Below are positions 59,386 to 64,000 of a DNA stretch of 64,000 bases, one piece after another (positions within the stretch are counted from its first letter, which is position 1; every line of letters begins with the position of its first letter). A program made the position numbers and the translations under genes. The notes beneath the pieces are model-generated. The model saw only the letters and a list, made by a program, of their open reading frames with translations. It did no database searches and was not told the DNA's origin. This stretch comes from Longimicrobium sp. (GTDB lineage: Bacteria > Gemmatimonadota > Gemmatimonadetes > Longimicrobiales > Longimicrobiaceae): contig NZ_DASVSF010000002.1 in the NCBI RefSeq assembly GCF_036388275.1, forward strand, positions 1-64,000. Direction: 5' to 3'.

Positions 59386-60093
59386 TTAGCGGAGCCGGTC
59401 GATCGTCGTCGTCCGCAGGTACACCCGCTCGGGAGCGGGGGCCGCGGAGATTCCGGGGGGCACCGCCAGCAGCAGGTGAGCGACCGGGCCGCCGTCGTAC
59501 CGCAGCGTCAGCGTTCCATCCACGACGGTGTAGTTGCCTGATCCGCTGGCCGGGGCCGACGCGCCGCTCCACGCCGTCCAGGCCAGCGTCCCCCGCTCGC
59601 GGAAGCGGCCGTCCGCACCCAGCGTGATCGCCATCATGGTGTCGGCGCCGCTCAGCCAGCCGTACGTGGCGCCCGGGCGCACGTCGTTCATCACGTGCAT
59701 CCGACGGTAGCCCTGCGTGCTCCCCGGCTTGCGCAGCACCCCGTCGGTGCCGACGGTAAACGCCTGGGGATCCGCCGCCTGACGGGTGAACGTCAGCTGG
59801 CTCCCGCTGACCGAGTACGTGCCGCACTCGGAGCTGGCGCAGACGGCGGCCCAGTCCAGCGGCCGGCTCAGCCCTTCGTCCGGCGTGCCGCGGAACGCGC
59901 GGCCGTCCTCCAGAAAGGTGTAGTAGTCCGGGTACTGCTGGCCCGCGCCGTTCACCCGCAGGCCCATGTAGATGCCCGCCACGCCGGCGGGCGGGGGCGG
60001 CGGGACCTCGCCGTCGTCGGGAACGGTGACACCGCTGCAGGCGGCCAGGAGCGCGAGCGACGCCGCGCGAAAGAAGAAGATGCTCGTGTGCAT
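59386..60093 (-). CDS. lipoprotein of unknown function
   Basis: 235 residues from ATG 60093. Lipobox LAAC near residue 19 (FRAASLALLAACSG), a Pro-rich linker, then beta-strand repeats (GIYMGLRVNGAGQQYPDYYT, GTYSVSGSQLTFTRQ, GNYTVVDGTLTLRYDG). Lipocalin-like periplasmic or surface sandwich. No specific family. Confidence 0.72.
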   Translation of the reverse strand: MHTSIFFFRAASLALLAACSGVTVPDDGEVPPPPPAGVAGIYMGLRVNGAGQQYPDYYTFLEDGRAFRGTPDEGLSRPLDWAAVCASSECGTYSVSGSQLTFTRQAADPQAFTVGTDGVLRKPGSTQGYRRMHVMNDVRPGATYGWLSGADTMMAITLGADGRFRERGTLAWTAWSGASAPASGSGNYTVVDGTLTLRYDGGPVAHLLLAVPPGISAAPAPERVYLRTTTIDRLR

Positions 60094-60325
60094 GGGAGCC
60101 TCTCGAAGGGTTGGGATCGACCGGCGGGCACCTGCCCGCCGTGCCCCAATTCTGCACTCCCGCACGGCACGGCGCGTGAGCGAATCTGCTCATTCTTACT
60201 GCAGACGAACGTCCCCCCAGCGAACTGCGCACACGCTTGTCGCCATTCGCCGGACCCGATAAATTCGTTCCGCCGCACCACTTGAAGTGCCCTGCCCCGT
60301 TCGACCCCACCTCCACGAAGGTCCA

Positions 60326-63430
<3,105 letters not shown>

Positions 63431-63435
63431 CGCCA

Positions 63436-64000
63436 GTGGATACCACCGCCTGCACCATCCTGCTGGTCGACGACGAGGAAGCCAACCTCGACCTGCTGGA
63501 GATCGTCCTTAAGCCCAAAGGCTACACCTCTCTGGTGCGGGTGAGCGATGCGCGGCAGGCGGTGGCGGAGTTCCGCCGCGCGAAGCCCGACCTGGTGCTG
63601 CTGGACCTTCACATGCCGCATCGCACCGGCTTCGAGGTGCTGACGGATCTGCAGGCCCTGGTGCCGGACGACGAGTACCTGCCGGTGATCGTCCTTACCG
63701 CCGACATCACCGCCGAGGCACGGGAGCGGGCGCTGGCCAGCGGCGCGCGCGACTTCGTCACCAAGCCGTTCGATCGCACCGAGGTCCTGCTGCGCGTCCG
63801 CAACCTCCTGCACACGCGCCTGCTGTACGGGCGGGAGCGGCGCGCGCGCGAAGCCGCGGAACAGGCCGCCGCCCGCGACCGCCTCCTGGCCGACGCCAGC
63901 CGGCTGCTCTCCGCCTCGTTCGACAACGGCACCGCCCTGGCGCAGCTCCGCGCGCTCCTGGCCGGCGGCTGGGGCGACATGTGCGTCGTGGATATCTCGG
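63436..64000 (+). CDS. response regulator with further C-terminal domain, cut by window end
   Basis: GTG 63436 starts five bases after the kinase stop. Receiver CTILLVDDEEANLDLLEIVL, phospho-Asp in LVLLDLHMPHRTG, Lys in FVTKPFDR, then a coiled coil (RERRAREAAEQAAARDRLLA) and the start of a GAF-like domain (LLSASFDNGTALAQLRALLA). At least 188 residues lie in the window; the output part (possibly a kinase) is beyond it. Confidence 0.88.
   Translation, partial: MDTTACTILLVDDEEANLDLLEIVLKPKGYTSLVRVSDARQAVAEFRRAKPDLVLLDLHMPHRTGFEVLTDLQALVPDDEYLPVIVLTADITAEARERALASGARDFVTKPFDRTEVLLRVRNLLHTRLLYGRERRAREAAEQAAARDRLLADASRLLSASFDNGTALAQLRALLAGGWGDMCVVDIS

Overview
The window is GC-rich DNA from a Gram-negative bacterium. 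LptF/LptG, type IV pilus motor genes, Omp85-like barrel and lipoprotein genes show a two-membrane cell. Gene content and style (many signal-peptide hydrolases, a sigma54-type activator, dispersed HTH/TPR families, very high GC with long spurious antisense frames) suggest Gemmatimonadota, perhaps Longimicrobiaceae. That assignment is an inference, not a sequence match. No rRNA, tRNA, CRISPR array or transposase was seen.

Layout. 1-12 kb: a BNR-repeat lipoprotein with an unresolved 3' end, a TetR regulator, an alpha/beta hydrolase, a truncated DUF4097-like fragment, an ABC ATPase with a permease fused to a GldG-like domain, a serine hydrolase, an S41 peptidase, an M23 peptidase and a methyltransferase. 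12.5-20 kb: an accessory island on the minus strand, visibly less GC-rich. It holds an ArsR-type regulator, a radical-SAM paralogue without its iron-sulfur cysteines, a B12-type radical SAM enzyme, a SIR2-like protein, a GHKL/MORC-like ATPase, a 58-aa protein and, beyond a terminator, a stand-alone FtsH-type M41 protease domain. This is the best candidate for an undescribed (probably defence-related) system. 20-31 kb: an SH3 membrane protein, pilB-pilT-pilC, a ComEA-like protein, an M28 homologue lacking a metal ligand, and lptFG.

31-41 kb: a second accessory stretch. It contains BrnT with an unusually large partner, a gamma-glutamyltransferase and a MOSC protein, a two-gene cassette bracketed by direct repeats of the MOSC 3' end, a PD-(D/E)XK nuclease-like protein with a partner gene, and a group of paralogous HTH genes with a TPR protein, a Gly-rich lipopeptide and an AraC-like regulator. 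41-50 kb: msrB, several envelope proteins, a signal-peptidase-like pseudoenzyme, a PIN toxin-antitoxin pair and nadE.

50-64 kb: an NtrY-like kinase and a sigma54 response regulator separated by an inverted PIN toxin cassette with two tandem antitoxins. Then come a bactofilin-like/beta-barrel fusion, a DUF4390-like protein, a methyltransferase, a LuxR-type response regulator with a group III truncated hemoglobin, a lipoprotein, a large multi-PAS hybrid kinase and a response regulator cut by the window end.
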